A DNA stretch of 64,000 nucleotides from Sweltsa coloradensis (lineage: Eukaryota > Arthropoda > Insecta > Plecoptera > Chloroperlidae). The stretch spans positions 558,001-622,000 of the forward strand of contig JAMZAV010000320.1 in NCBI GenBank assembly GCA_024449915.1, given 5' to 3'. Shown in pieces: positions 10,831 to 22,959 of the stretch. The translations under genes and the position numbers were made by a program. The notes beneath the pieces were generated by a model. That model did not search any database and was not told where the DNA came from. It was given only the letters and a program-made list of their open reading frames with translations. Positions within the stretch are counted from its first letter, which is position 1. Each line of letters starts with the position of its first letter.

Positions 10831-12708
10831 TAATCGTTACAGTGTTGGCTTGTAGTTACTCCAAAATAACAGATTCAAAGTTAGTCTGCTCAAAAGCACA
10901 TCTTTTTAAAATTTAGTTTGTTCTAAAAAAGTTTTACCACGAACTAATCATGCTAAATCTGTTCGTTTGCGGATCTAGTGTCAACACTTAGAAATCCAGT
11001 GTCTACACTGTACACTGGCTTTTGGGCTAGTGTTATGAGAGCGAGTTTTAACACTGAAGCGAACGAACGGGCCAAGGTGGCTCATTTCACAAAAGTGAGT
11101 GCGAACGAACAAATCTATGGTAATTCTTTGTTTAAAAGTTACTTTACTCGATTTTTGGAAATTTTGCTTGTTGAGATTGCAGATTATTGGTCTGTCTTGA
11201 ACAGTTCTATTGAATTCCCATGGAAGCCTCAAGCCATGCCTACGTATTTCACATGACGATTCTTAACATTACCGAACATTTTTCTTCCAATTGCATGAAC
11301 GGTTTGTACTTTTTCCACGGCTAATTTCTCGCGACAAAATTCATCCAAGTTCATATACATTGCGAAAGTACAATCACTTCAAAAGATAATGTTACTTCAT
11401 GATTTTACGTAAAATTATATTCAATTTAACCCATATAAGTAATTAGTTTACCTGACGTGTTTAAACAAAAGTGACGTTCGTAATTTTGAGAACCGCTGGC
11501 GCTCGAAGCAGTGACCTTCTCTCCTGGAAGTAAGAACGTTACCACACGGCTAACGAAACGCATCGCGCCATGTAATTTGTTCATTCCATTGAAAGGTTTT
11601 GAAAGAAAAAATATCAAGGGTTTTCATCAGGGGCCATCACCATCACACTCGCTTTGATGGCGTGCGGGCGCGACACATCTCATTCACAAAGCTATCTGGC
11701 TGGTTCACTATGTTTGTATCTTGCAGATCACTGGATTTGAGTAAAATCGTGAATATCAATACACGAATATGTTTTCGACAAGCAATGCTTGTTTAAATCT
11801 CTGGTAATTCTTTTCCGTAAAAGAATGTGAGTGAAACGCAACAAAAATATAGCTATTTCGTATTAATACATTAAATATATTCACATAGTAATTAGGCATA
11901 TTAATATTTATTATCCATTTTAGGCCTATTTACTCATGGTTGGTTTTATAAGGAGTGATTTATACCAATGAGATTTTAGTATGAAATTGCTAGGACGGCT
12001 CCAATGGCATAGTTTATCCAGATCCACCATATCCATGTCAATGTATTGTTAGTTAATGTACAAATAAAAATGTAAAAAAATATTTTAAAATATACAAACA
12101 AGTAAAAAATGTACGATAATTATGTATTAAAATGCTAATTGATGTAGGGATACTCTTATTCGATATATGTTATATTTAATATTGAAATGAATGCATATAG
12201 ACAAGTTAACCCATTGAGTTACATCCTGTGATCTGTTAGACTGTTATGCCTGCAGTCGAACTCCAAATGCCTGGGCTTGATAAGTAGGAGATCGAGTCAA
12301 AAGATTCACGACATCTTCTGACAACCCTTTGTAGTTTGTACCATTTCACTACGCATAGTCAACGAAGTGTTTTAAATATTTCGTATTGGACTGACGCCTA
12401 GGGGCATCTCGACCCTCACAGGGAACAACTTTGAACTTAGTTATGCTGAGCATACTAAACGATTGAACGTGCCCAGCAGATATTCTACGAAGTAATACGT
12501 AGTACAGGCCTAGTAATATCGATACAAATTTATTTTACACGTATAGTTGTATTATAGTTGAGCCCCAAAAAACGGTAAAAAAATGTTTTCGTAGGAACGC
12601 CTGGTGCAGGCATGTATAAGTTTACCCTTTGAGAAAAGTATCAGTTAGGAGTGCCGGTCGCTAGTCTCGCTCTCTGAGACCTCGTGCTAACTCTCGGCGT
12701 GTACTCAC

Positions 12709-12841
12709 TGAGCATAGTTTTCCCGGAGCAAGTCTGGTAGAGGGCGGCGTGCGCCTCTAGGAAGAGGACCGCGCCGCAGAGCAGTAGCGTCGCCGTCGTC
12801 GTCGTCAGAGGCGTCCCACGGGACCTCGCAGTGGTCCAATC
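12709..12841 (-). CDS. CAP-superfamily (antigen 5-like) protein, signal-peptide exon
   Basis: This 133-bp exon, frame starting GAT TGG ACC, encodes a hydrophobic run TATLLLCGAVLFLEAHAALY followed by QTCSGKTML and one leftover base. The TLLLCGAVLFL core and AHA/AAL small residues look like a secretory signal with a cleavage site, and the Cys just after fits the first cysteine of mature antigen-5 proteins. The donor is CTCA|GTGAGTAC (phase 1), matching the exon at 5191-5309; the acceptor is TTTCTGTGTGTTCCAG. There is no in-frame ATG in the exon. The start is therefore in an unseen upstream exon, or an ATG has been lost: the run of ACG codons before the hydrophobic core could hide a changed start. 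It is strongly GC-rich. A degraded copy of the exon and its acceptor lies immediately upstream (12869-12968). Confidence 0.72.
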
Positions 12842-12868
12842 CTGGAACACACAGAAACAATGTAGAAT

Positions 12869-12968
12869 CTCGCATCCTGTAGAGGGGGGCGGCCTTAGGA
12901 AGAGGACCGCGCAGGAGTAGCGCGCGTCGTGTCTCAGAGGGCCCACGGGACCGCAGTTGAGTCCAATC
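12869..12968 (-). pseudogene. Decayed tandem duplicate of the CAP signal-peptide exon
   Basis: The minus strand from 12968 repeats the neighbouring exon: the acceptor context TGTGTGTTCTCAG, then GATTGGACTCAACTGC, GGTCCCGTGGG, and GCGCGGTCCTCTTCCTAAGG. Small indels disrupt the hydrophobic frame, so no frame across it keeps the LLLCGAVLFL core. Upstream, ATG at 13014-13016 opens a short hydrophobic reading (MILTLFSNIVLAVCSQ) running into it. That could be chance, since the same bases include the likely branch and pyrimidine region. This is either a dead duplicate or an alternative first exon. Confidence 0.6.
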
Positions 12969-13449
12969 CTGAGAACACACAGCAAGAACAATGTTAGAGA
13001 ACAATGTTAGAATCATCGCACTCAAATATACTTTCTACAACCCCATGGTGGTAACCGTCAGCTGCTAGTTCCAACAATTATTCTCTAGTTAAGAGTTAAC
13101 TTCATCTATCTTCGTAGATTTTTTTTTAAAATTGCCAGGTGTGGCAAAATTGACTTGTCATCTTTTTACCAATGGCATAAAATAATTAATAATTAAGTCA
13201 TGATTCAACCACATACTTTTCGTTGAAATCGACGATCGATGGCAACGTGAATATTGAAATATTTTGGGAAACGTATCATTTATCTTAATATTATATAGAT
13301 ACTCTTGTAAATGCATCTAGCTTGATTCAAGTTCAGATAACATAAATAAAAATATGCTATTAACAAAATTAAAAATTAATAAAGTATCGTCGATTTTTCT
13401 GTGTCGATGTATGAGTTTTCGCGCGGTAGGCCTACGTATCCACGTTCAT

Positions 13450-13480
13450 ACCCCCCCCCCCCCCCCTCCCCCACCCCTGT
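13450..13480. repeat. Poly-C tract
   Basis: A run of about 17 C followed by TCCCCCACCCC. Similar long C/G runs occur at about 34203-34219, 47797-47815 and 52007-52019. Such runs are hard to sequence, so local lengths may be wrong. Confidence 0.85.
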
Positions 13481-15234
13481 AAGCTGGACGTAATACTTAT
13501 TTCGACCGTAACCCCATTCAGTCTCAAAGCACCACCATCAGTTGAATAAATATAATAATTAATTGTGGATGAAAGAGAAGAGTACAGCGCTCTCTATACA
13601 AACAAACTACCACCAGGTAAAGTATACTCCAGAGACCAATTATTGAAATTTACCGTGTCAATGTCTATATATATCCAAGTAGTGCAACAGTTCTGAGAGC
13701 TGTGAGCTCAATACTAGCTAAGAGAAGATGCACGTTGCAAATAAATGAAGCTACACGCTACAATAGTGTCACTCTGTGTGGCTAATTAATCGTGTATACA
13801 AACAGGGCGCTCCAAAGCGAAACACCAACAATCCTGGAACATTTTCTCAAACGTTACTATCGGACAAACTATTAAATTCACGATCAGAGTTTAAGTATAA
13901 TAAAATGATCTTTGGGCGTACCTACCCTTCAATCGGAAACTAAATGAATTCAGGTTGGACACGGCCTACTACAGTACTAGTCACTTTATACTTCACATAT
14001 TTTTAGACTTAGTTTTTTCGAAACTGACAAATTTCCAATATTCGGAAACCCTGATTAAAGCTTTCTCGTGAATGTAAATAAAATGCAGGATAAATAAATA
14101 AATTTATTCCCGGGGAAAGTTCTTTCGAAAAATCATAATTTTATGCAGCTCCAAATATTGTTTAAGTGAAACTTAGAATGGTTATGTGTTTGGTTGGAGA
14201 GAAGTATTCGCTGAAATTCAGTTCATTTCTTTAATAAGGTGTTAACATGTATTTGTGTTCTATATAGTTGGTATGGTTGTGGGTGTTCGTGTCAAGTGTT
14301 GCATTTGATTATTCGACTGGGTTATGTTATGTTTGAATGTGTAATGACTGTAATTGTTTTCAGAGTAATCTATTCATACTAAGCACATGTTATACTAAGA
14401 ATAAAGAAAGTCAAAGCTATTGTGTTATGCGAATGTAATAAGCGTATTCGATGACTTTGAAAACATATAACAGATTACAATATATTAACTTCGACGTCTG
14501 AGGCTCAGACCCAAAGAACCTCGATCTAATACAGGGACTTTGGTTCAAATCCCGCAATTTTGTAATAATAGGCTTTCATCGTCATGTATCACATTCATCG
14601 TCTTTAATAGCATTGGTATAAACGACAGATGAAAAACACTAAACACACTAACACACATTCTAGAGCTGTTCGAACTAGATCCATGCGTCGGTGATATATC
14701 CCGAGTACCCTGAACTCATTCCGAGTCATCTCAACCTCAATATCTAAGAAGCCTTTATGGGCAGAGCGTGCTACTATGATTGACAATGAGCTAGATTGCA
14801 GCAGAATTCAAAGGTGTTCATTTAATTATTATCCAGAAAGTGCAATTAGAATGAGAAGTTAACCTCGACATAAACAATTACGTAAAAGGGTGCGTTTTGT
14901 GGGAAGATCAAATTATCTTTGAAGACATAACCTAGAAATGTTGTTTGAGTTATTAGATAACCATCTTTCTTCGCTGTGGTACGGAACCAGTTTTATTGAA
15001 CGAAACCCTAATGCCAACTAGCTTATATTTATTATATTTTTTATGCGTCGTTTTAAGGATGTTCGTTTTCGTTTACCGAATACAAGAGGGCTTGATTGTT
15101 GCACGGCATCCGTGGGCAAGACTTGGGGCCGGTGTGGACTGGGTTTTCTCGAAATTACCAAGTGACTTATTGATACTGGTTGTAAACGCAATTAAGCTTC
15201 GTGGGCATGATGTGATTTGATAATAACACCAATT

Positions 15235-15300
15235 GAATGATCTGGGAATCGCACCCAGGACACCCGGTTTAGCTATTGTAAACACCACAGCTCAAACTCT
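15235..15300 (-). repeat. tRNA-like fragment
   Basis: On the minus strand GTTTGAGCTGTGGTGTTTAC is followed by a 5-bp T stem CTGGG-TGCGATT-CCCAG. The T arm is intact and the rest is decayed. It resembles the tRNA-like module at 971-1042 and is interpreted as another dead copy of a tRNA-derived repeat. Confidence 0.45.
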
Positions 15301-17992
15301 TAGTGAAATGATACCTACTTGCTTTGCGGTTGTTGTACAAATGCATCTTTCAGTAGACTGATAAACTGTCATCAGTTTTATTTGTGTTCGAACTTAGATT
15401 ATATGACCATTATGTTTGATTCGTTTAGCAAATTGCTGTCCTCAACGTGGTTACTTAGTTCAAAGCAAACATTTGTTTTGCAATTTGTTTCTGTTCGAGT
15501 TTTCCTACACGCAAGTGGAAATTTATAGTAAACGATTGTAAGTTTTTTTATTATTGACCAATGACCTCATAAATACTTTAGCCTGTCTGTGGTTTGAAAC
15601 ATGTATGTTTTAAACTTGTTCTTAGCACATAAGCTGTTTGTCTTTACTAGATACCCGTCTAGCTTTTCAATTAATGGATGTGCAAAAGAAACGAGATAGC
15701 TTCAAGGAACTAAAATATGTTTGGAAAAGTCGGAAATAAGACTTTTTCTCTTGTTATTGAAACATTAATATGATCAAAGTTCTACTTGCTCCGAGCTCTC
15801 GTCTTTTCATCCTTCATTTTCTTTCTTCCGTTTCCTTTGAACCCTATCTCTCTATCACTATGTCATCTGCTCAGGCATGCGATATTTACTTTGATTTTAT
15901 ATTGCAATTGAATGACAAAGCAAAGGTTTGACTTGTGACGTAAACAGACGTTGACAGTTTTCTAGTTCTCAAAATAAAATAACATCGAGGTCTAACCATT
16001 CTCTTGTGTTCGAGTTACTCGATTCGTTTTCTACATACTTCACCGCTGTTGTTTGAAGGCTAGAAACAATAACGTAGGAGCAGATGCAGGCATTTGTTTT
16101 GGAAATTAAAGGTAATTTTCGTTTTCGTTTTGCTCAAAAGCTGTGGATTGGTGGTGAAAATTATCATAATTTCAACGTTGTCAATTTAGTTTGTACCAAA
16201 AATACATTCTCCTGCGTATGAGTTATACATCAAATAATCAATACGTCACACATCAACTTTGTGTTTATCACGCTCTTGTTCTTGTGAGTGAGTGATAATA
16301 CTTGTAAACTGATATGATCACCGTAAAGATGTAATAATGCACAAAACCACCATCTAATTCCCCACGCGCTCCTCGCAGTATGAGAACCGAGATCGACCTC
16401 CAGCCGGGCCAGCAATTTATGATTTTTCAATTATACATTTTACCTTATAATACCAGATGAGTCTTCTTAACCCAACAATAATAAATAAAAACGGTTTTAA
16501 TATCTATTCTTGGGTACCACTGAAATTAAGTTCTTAACTCATTAAGAAACGCGAAATAGATACTCATATAATGTGGGTTCATTTTCATTCCATTCATTAA
16601 TGTTTTAGATGTGTTTTAAAAATTAAATAAACAAATAACCTAAATATGAAATACGTTCAGTTATTTATATATATCGGTATTACTGCTATTTTCATCGTTA
16701 ACAGGATAAAGTAGTTAATAGTCGACAGTTTAAGTAAATTTAATCAGCCTTATCCGTGGATTGATCCTTGGACCTAGTCACCGGAATCTGGGACAAAACT
16801 ACTTGAACAATTGCACGATAAATATACGTGACGAATTTGCCAATGAATCACTTGATTATCTAATGTTAATTTCTTTCGTTATTAGCCCTAAAACCAAGTA
16901 TAACTTTATTAAAAGTGAAATCTCTAAAGGCAACGTAAAATAAATTCGTTGTATTATTAACTGCGTCGATAACTTGTAAAAGCCTCTGTAAGAAATTTTA
17001 CCCATTAAATAATATTGTAGCAATGTTAAAAGTACAGCGGTGCATAATTTAAGTGCCTATTTGACTCGTTTAACAAGGTGTGACGCCCCCTTCAAAGACG
17101 TTTAGTTAAAAGTTAACTTTATCATTAGTAAGATGACATTTTGTTCAAGACTTTGAAAGAAGATATTTTCATATCTCTTACACTTGACTTGGTAAGGCAT
17201 AAAACGTGTAATGGCTGAACTTCAACGGCTGGTTAACCCCGATAACCATAATAAAGTCTACATAAAACGATTATGTTTTCCGCGTGTAAAAACACGTACA
17301 TACGATACATTGTTGATCAGGTAACGACACCTTTGAAGTTGAATTTCTTCACCGTGCAAAAAGATCGTAACTTTATGGCTTGTAAATTATTCCTTACCGT
17401 AAAAAGACGTATCAGATCTTGTTAGAGTACTGTGGTTGGGTTCGGTTACTAGTTAATACCTTTTATATGCGTTTGGTCAGAGTATGTTTTAACATTGTTG
17501 TGTTTTATTGGAAACGTAAACAGTTCATACAGGCCAGGTGTAGGTGTCAAGGGTCATAAAATTAATGATGAACTTAAGTTTTAATGGTGGACATGTTTTA
17601 CTCCTTGAAGCTTGGGGTTCGGACCGGTTTTTTGCCCAATCAAAATGTCAAGCTCAACCACGTCCAACCACGAGGCTACGGTTCACGTACAGAGGTAGTG
17701 GGTATTACGCAAACACTCCATACGGTTAGGAAGTCGGCTGCAGATGTCACTTCTAGCTGCCCGATGTCATAAACAGATTGCTCCTTAAACAAATTCCATT
17801 GTAGCTGAACCTTTGTCGGTGTTCTGGTGGTCTGTAGGTGGTAGACGTACAGGAATTCAAAGAAGATTACTTGATCATGGAACATGGATGGCTGTTTCAT
17901 GACGACTACCGGAGACTGCAAGAAGTGTCAAGGGCAACTTAATCCAAATTAAATACATCGGACAGTGGCAGCATGCGCGGTGTGGATTATGT

Positions 17993-18345
17993 CTAGTAAC
18001 CCGATACAACAATTACGATGTTTCAGCTCTTTTCATTTCTACAAGATTTGAGAGACAACAGTTCAGAAGACGGAGTAGCTAGTGGCTAGTAACCCGATAC
18101 AATAATTACGATGTTTCGGCTCTTTTCATTTCTACTAGATTTGAGAGATAAAAGTTCAGGAGACGGAGAAGCTAGTGGCTAGTAACCCGATAGAACAATT
18201 ACGATGTTTCGGCTCTTTTCATTTCCACAAGATTTGAGAGACAACAGTTCAGAAGACGGAGAAGCTTGTGATTAGAAACCCAATATATAATGACGATGAT
18301 TCCGCTTTTTAATTTAAATAATGGTTTGAGAGGCAAAAATTCTGA
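17993..18345. repeat. 93-bp tandem repeat, three good copies plus a decayed fourth
   Basis: Units begin CTAGTAACCCGATA at 17993, 18086 and 18179 (93-bp period). Each contains CAATTACGATGTTT, GGCTCTTTTCATTT and GATTTGAGAGA. The fourth unit, from about 18271, is strongly diverged. The first three differ by only a few bases each. No coding frame runs through all units. Confidence 0.9.
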
Positions 18346-20011
18346 AGCCCAAATACAAAACTGGAAATTTTTGTTTTGGCTGTTATTGTGGTTTGCCGTT
18401 TAGAACACAAATATTTTGGTTTCAATCGGCTTAATCTGTATGTATTAGATCCAAAATAAGGTAATTTATATTGATGTTATTTAAAATATACACAATTTAC
18501 ATTAAAACAATATTAATAAGTAGGCTGGATTCCAACAAGTAATAAATAAGTCATATATTTAATTCCGTGCTTTCTTTGAAAATGACGCATTTTGCATTAT
18601 TCAATCAAGGTTTTGAAATAAAAAAATCAACTATCTGAAAAGTCGGTAAGTTATTCCCAACACTAGTCATTGCTGAGAGAAGCCAGTTGGCAATACAGCA
18701 GTCAAGATTGTTCGTGGTGAAACATGAACCCCGACTTGGCGATTCTGATCCACCCCTGCATGCGCTTATCAAAGCTAATTAATGTACATCGTTTATCGTC
18801 CAATCCAGTCGATTGCTTATTGTTTTGTTAATGTGTTTTGTTGTTTTTATCCATCATTCCAAACCAATTAATTAAATTAACTCTTTATACATCAATTTTG
18901 TTTACTTGAATAAAATATATAGACGTTAAATAAATTTAAAATGAGATTTTGTTTCTGGTTCTTGTTTTATAACGATGTTTATTGAACACTATACATTATC
19001 TCATTTTAGATAATAAGTTGTACTGACTACATAATCATGAAATCGCCATCACCTGTTGCTCTCTGGTCTTGTGTCTAGTAGCAGCATTGCGACCGTAACG
19101 GGAACGGATGCATATTACCGCGAGTGGCGAGGGATGTTGACAACTAGCGAATACCCTAGCTAGACTGCCTTGCACGATGCGGTTAAGGATTACGGAAATT
19201 TGATGTGGAAATGGAAAATTAACATTTAATTATGAATGCCAAGCTAATCCGCCTCACAACCTTCCATTTCCACAGACTGACTGATCTGCAGGATGCACGA
19301 ACTTGTAACACATTAAATGCGTCATATATTGCGATCTTCAAAACAAATAATGTATTCATTTTTGCGCTTTTAAAATAACGTGTGTTAAGATTAGATTCAG
19401 GCAATCTTTAGTCAAGGCTAACGTTTTCGAAATTATTATAATTTACAACAGGCACAGTTTTGTACTAGCCTCCATTTTCTTGATTTCGTATGCAATCATT
19501 TTTATTGTGAAGTATTACTTTATTTGTGCTTACTTGTCACGCTAGAGGGTGCTGGGGTATGTTCTTATATTTACGCTACGGAGCATATATGGACTATGGG
19601 ACGAATGATGATTTTGATGCTCATATTGATTGTGTAAAGAGCAGGTTTATGCTGGTCGCGCGGTGAGATCGCTCAAAGTACCGAAGAAGGTTCATCTGCG
19701 TGTTTTAAATCACCTTCGCTTGGCAATGAGAACGAAGCTGTCAGTCACATTCCGAACTATCCCCGCCAAAGTGGAGGCGAAAATCACCCACACTGGTCTC
19801 AAAGTGTGGGAACCGCCTAATCGCCCGATTCTTGTGAAATTTACCAATAAGTCGATGAGTGGGTGATTAGCACTGAATAGTTTGATAGGTTAACCGGTTT
19901 CCATATGAGTGTACAAGTAAATCAGCATTGGACTAGATCGGGATGTGGGAGGGTGACCGATTGTTTCCGATAGAAGTCTCTCGAGGGCTCCAACTCCAAT
20001 AGAGGTTGCCA
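18346..20011. other. No recognised gene
   Basis: AT-rich DNA. At 19630-19866 an open plus-strand stretch of 78 codons has basic, gene-like composition (a KVPKKVHLRVLNHLRLA segment). It has no splice or family signature I can recognise and lies just upstream of a SINE-like fragment, so I leave it uncalled. Confidence 0.4.
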
Positions 20012-20100
20012 GCCTCTGATTCGGGAGCTGATCGGCCTGATGACAGGTCACCAGCCGTCCTGACTGAAAGTTTGTTGTTTCCAAGGTTTTACTAAGAGAG
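20012..20100 (+). repeat. SINE-like fragment (CTCTGATTCGGGAG core)
   Basis: CTCTGATTCGGGAG, then TCCTGACTGAAAGTTTGTTG, then CCAAGGTTTTACTAAG match the copy at 33143-33275 in order, with an altered middle. The tail after AAGAGAG is lost. Confidence 0.55.
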
Positions 20101-20827
20101 AGAACTTCCCGGCCAGCATCAGGCACGAAACATTGCTCACGGAGAACAGTCTGATTGACAATCTAATAGAGCCAGAAGACTCACAAGTAAGCACTGGATT
20201 GTAAAGGAAAGCTTCATCTATGCTAAAATTATATTCAATTTTCAGTACTTATGAAGGCGTTTTTATGCGGCTTTTTACAAAATGACAGTTTTTTGCGTAT
20301 GTTTGGTGTATTTTTTTTAATAAATCTTTTTTAAATCAACTTCTAAAGGGCAGTAGTATAGAAAGAAAGATTGATGGGTGTATCCAAAGTATCTAATGTA
20401 GCTTACGAATTAACATAGCATTCTTATTGTTTTAAGCGAGCGAAGCGAGCGTTTCCATTTGACTCTGCCGGAAAAATTAGTCACTGTTTTTTTTTTTTTT
20501 TTTTTTGTTTGTTTGTTTGTTTGTTTTTTTTGTTTTTTTTTTGTTTGTATGTCTCGCGATAACGTTCGAACGGAGGCTCGGATCGAGTTGAAATTTTCAC
20601 CATCCGCAAGCTTTGTTCTCGATTGAATGCCATTAGTTTTGTGGCAAAATCGTTCATAAAGTTAAAAAGTTAGATTAAAGTTAATCGAAAGTTTTTTTTT
20701 TCAAACTTCACGGCGACAAAATCTGAGATGGCCAAATCATTTAGAATGTCCGTCCGGTCACGAATATGTTAATTTTATTTTGATCCGATAAGTAGTGTAG
20801 ATGGAAATTACATTATAACAAAGTACG

Positions 20828-20841
20828 GTTACCATGGCAAC
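20828..20841. promoter_or_regulatory. X-box-like palindrome (RFX consensus), unit 1
   Basis: GTTACCATGGCAAC matches the RFX/X-box half-site pair (GTNRCC..N..RGYAAC type). The same site is in units 2 (21137-21150) and 3 (21451-21464). A match in a repeat does not show use. Confidence 0.35.
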
Positions 20842-21136
20842 GGAAAGTCGTGCAGCTTTTTTGGCTCATGATAGCGGTCGAACGGAGGCTCGGATCGAGT
20901 TGAAATTTTCACCATCCGCAAGCTTTGTTCTCGATTGAATTCCATTAGTTTTGTGGCAAAATCGTCCAAAAAGTTAAAAAGTTACATTAAAGTTAATCGA
21001 AAGTTTTTTTTCAAACTCAACGGCGACAAATCTGAGATAGCCAAATCATTTAGAATGTCCGTCTGGACACGAATATGTTAATTTTATTTTGATCCGATAA
21101 GTAGTGTAGATGGAAATTACATTATAACAAAGTACG

Positions 21137-21150
21137 GTTACCATGGCAAC
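21137..21150. promoter_or_regulatory. X-box-like palindrome, unit 2
   Basis: GTTACCATGGCAAC, identical to unit 1. Confidence 0.35.
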
Positions 21151-21450
21151 GGAAAGTCGTGCAGCTTTTTTTGGCTCATGATAGCGGTCGAACAGAGGCT
21201 CGGATCGATTTTGAAATTTTCACCATCCGCAAGCTTTGTCCTCGATTGAATGCCATTAGTTTTGTGGCAAAATCGTTCAAAAAGTTAAAAAGTTACATTA
21301 AAGTTAATCGAAAGTTTTTTTTTCAAACTCAACGGCGACAAAATCTGAGATAGCCAAATCATTTAGAATGTCCGTCCGGTCACGAATATGTTAATTTTAT
21401 TTTGATCCGATAAGTAGTGTAGATGGAAATTACATTATAACAAAAGTAAC

Positions 21451-21464
21451 GTTGCCATGGCAAC
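21451..21464. promoter_or_regulatory. X-box-like palindrome, unit 3 (perfect)
   Basis: GTTGCCATGGCAAC is a perfect 14-bp palindrome and an ideal RFX X-box. It differs from units 1 and 2 at one position, which makes the symmetry exact. Confidence 0.35.
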
Positions 21465-21478
21465 GAAAAGACGCGCGA

Positions 21479-22959
21479 AGTTTCTAATGCACTGCCACCT
21501 AGAAGTTATCAAAATACTTTCGAGGAAGCAGTCTATTATTTGTCAACAAAGGGTTTAAATAGTTTTCCCAAGGAGTCAAGGTCCTCTAGATGGCGGTGGA
21601 TTTTAAAGTAAAGATTTAAACACGGGTTTACCCAAATACCTTGGCAATAATAAATAATACTGGAAACGCGAACGTCGTAATTTAAAAAAATGTGCAATGT
21701 GGGTCTAGCTATAGCAAGTGCTCGCTTATCAACGCGTCCAACTGAGCGTTTCCTAGTTTATTGTTAATGTAACATAAGTTATTTACAACTTAAACAGATC
21801 CGTCGCCAATGATGCTAGAACTGAGCATGGAAAATAGACTAGTGACGTTTTATACTTCGCGAAATATTGAGTTAATACTTGTGTCGTTGAAGCTAGGTAT
21901 AGTAAAGAGAACAAAACGTAAGAAAGTCTTCTACTTATCGGCCTTCCTCTACGCAGCATTACATAGCTTTCTAGTTCACCCATCTAGGAACTTGTTAGTA
22001 TAAGAACATGAATATGTACTTTGAATACAAACACGAAGTTTTAGTGGTGGAATTCGCGATCAAAGTGGCTTACTTATATGCTCTATCATTTACCCTTTCC
22101 TGAATTGGCAAGAGTGCAGTTTGTCGAGTGGCAAGCCTAGGTTAAGATCGCATCTGAAGAGTAAGCTTTCAGTTTAATGTTTTATATCAAGGTACGTCGA
22201 CAAAGCTGGCTTCAAACTTGAAACTTGAAACGCCATTTTGTTTTTGTTCGGTTTGTTTTAGTTTCTAGTCGCGACATGGTTGAGTCGAGCCCTCGACGCT
22301 TACAAGTATAGGTTTCAAACACACTTAACCTTATTTCAACGGCGTAATATCCAGTTAAGATTAAATTTACAAACGTGATCTATGAGAAGAACCTTTTTGA
22401 CATTATATTTTCTTTGTCGTCATTTTTGCTCTTGTCAGCTCAATAGTTACAAGATCGCGGTCAAATGGTGTTTCCTTCTTCCTCACTCTATAAAATGTGT
22501 GGCAGTTAAACGCAAAAGTGCTCGATGTTGGGACATATCGTTCACTGTCTTCAGGTGACTACAACCACAACTGTTTGTAAAAGACGTGCACTTTATTTTA
22601 TACGTCAAGGATTTACATTCTTTTGACAACTTCAAACTGAAATTATAATGCAGAAATTAATCAGGGGAAGGGTCAGATCTTCTCTATCAAAATAATTAGA
22701 ATGTTAGTATAGGAAGACCATCAATTATAATTTACTATTTCAGAGGAAACCTACCCAGGAACACCCCAGGATCAAACTGAGTAAAGGGTGTAAGTATGGA
22801 CGGGCGCGCTTAAGCGGCTAGCTCAAAGATACCGTCGCACCGTCAGATATAAACAAATAACTAAACTATATCTCTTCACTGACGAGACACAAACAGAGCA
22901 TTCACACAACAGAATATCCCGGCGTTAATGTTTTTATTCATGAAAACTTTGGAACAACC
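21479..22959. other. No recognised gene
   Basis: Mixed AT-rich DNA with short open frames on both strands near 21783-22003. They overlap each other and carry no recognisable domain. Confidence 0.4.

Larger units (their letters stand above)
5310..12708 (-). other. CAP gene long intron (about 7.4 kb)
   Basis: The intron is bounded by the GTGAGTAC donor at 12708 and the TTTCTTTCAG acceptor at 5310. It contains a SINE-core-like fragment (6383-6470), the second tRNA-like element (8393-8615) and weak tRNA-like traces near 10745-10830 and 11499-11569. The stretches 6600-8390 and 8620-10740 are AT-rich with no gene or clear repeat. Near 7895-7965 a short TTGATCANTACCG motif occurs in inverted orientation. 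Confidence 0.6.
13026..17992. other. Gene-poor AT-rich stretch
   Basis: No convincing exon or intact element is seen. It contains a poly-C tract (about 13450-13480) and a tRNA-like fragment (15235-15300). A moderately GC-rich patch at about 17550-17935 is open for 81 codons on the minus strand, but I do not recognise the translation. Confidence 0.5.
20437..21478 (+). repeat. Modular repeat: GCGAGCGAAGCGAGCG motif, poly-T, then three ~310-bp tandem units
   Basis: The block opens with AAGCGAGCGAAGCGAGCG (about 20437) and CCGGAAAAATTAG, then a T-rich run with GTTTGTTTG repeats (about 20488-20550). Three tandem units follow, starting at 20558, 20870 and 21180. Each unit begins GATAACGTTCGAACGG or GATAGCGGTCGAACGG, then GCTCGGATCGA, CACCATCCGCAAGCTTTG, and ends with a CCATGGCAAC palindrome. 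The units are near-identical, which suggests recent amplification. No unit keeps a long shared reading frame. The same module order is seen at 24585 and, reversed, at 46636-47406. Confidence 0.85.
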
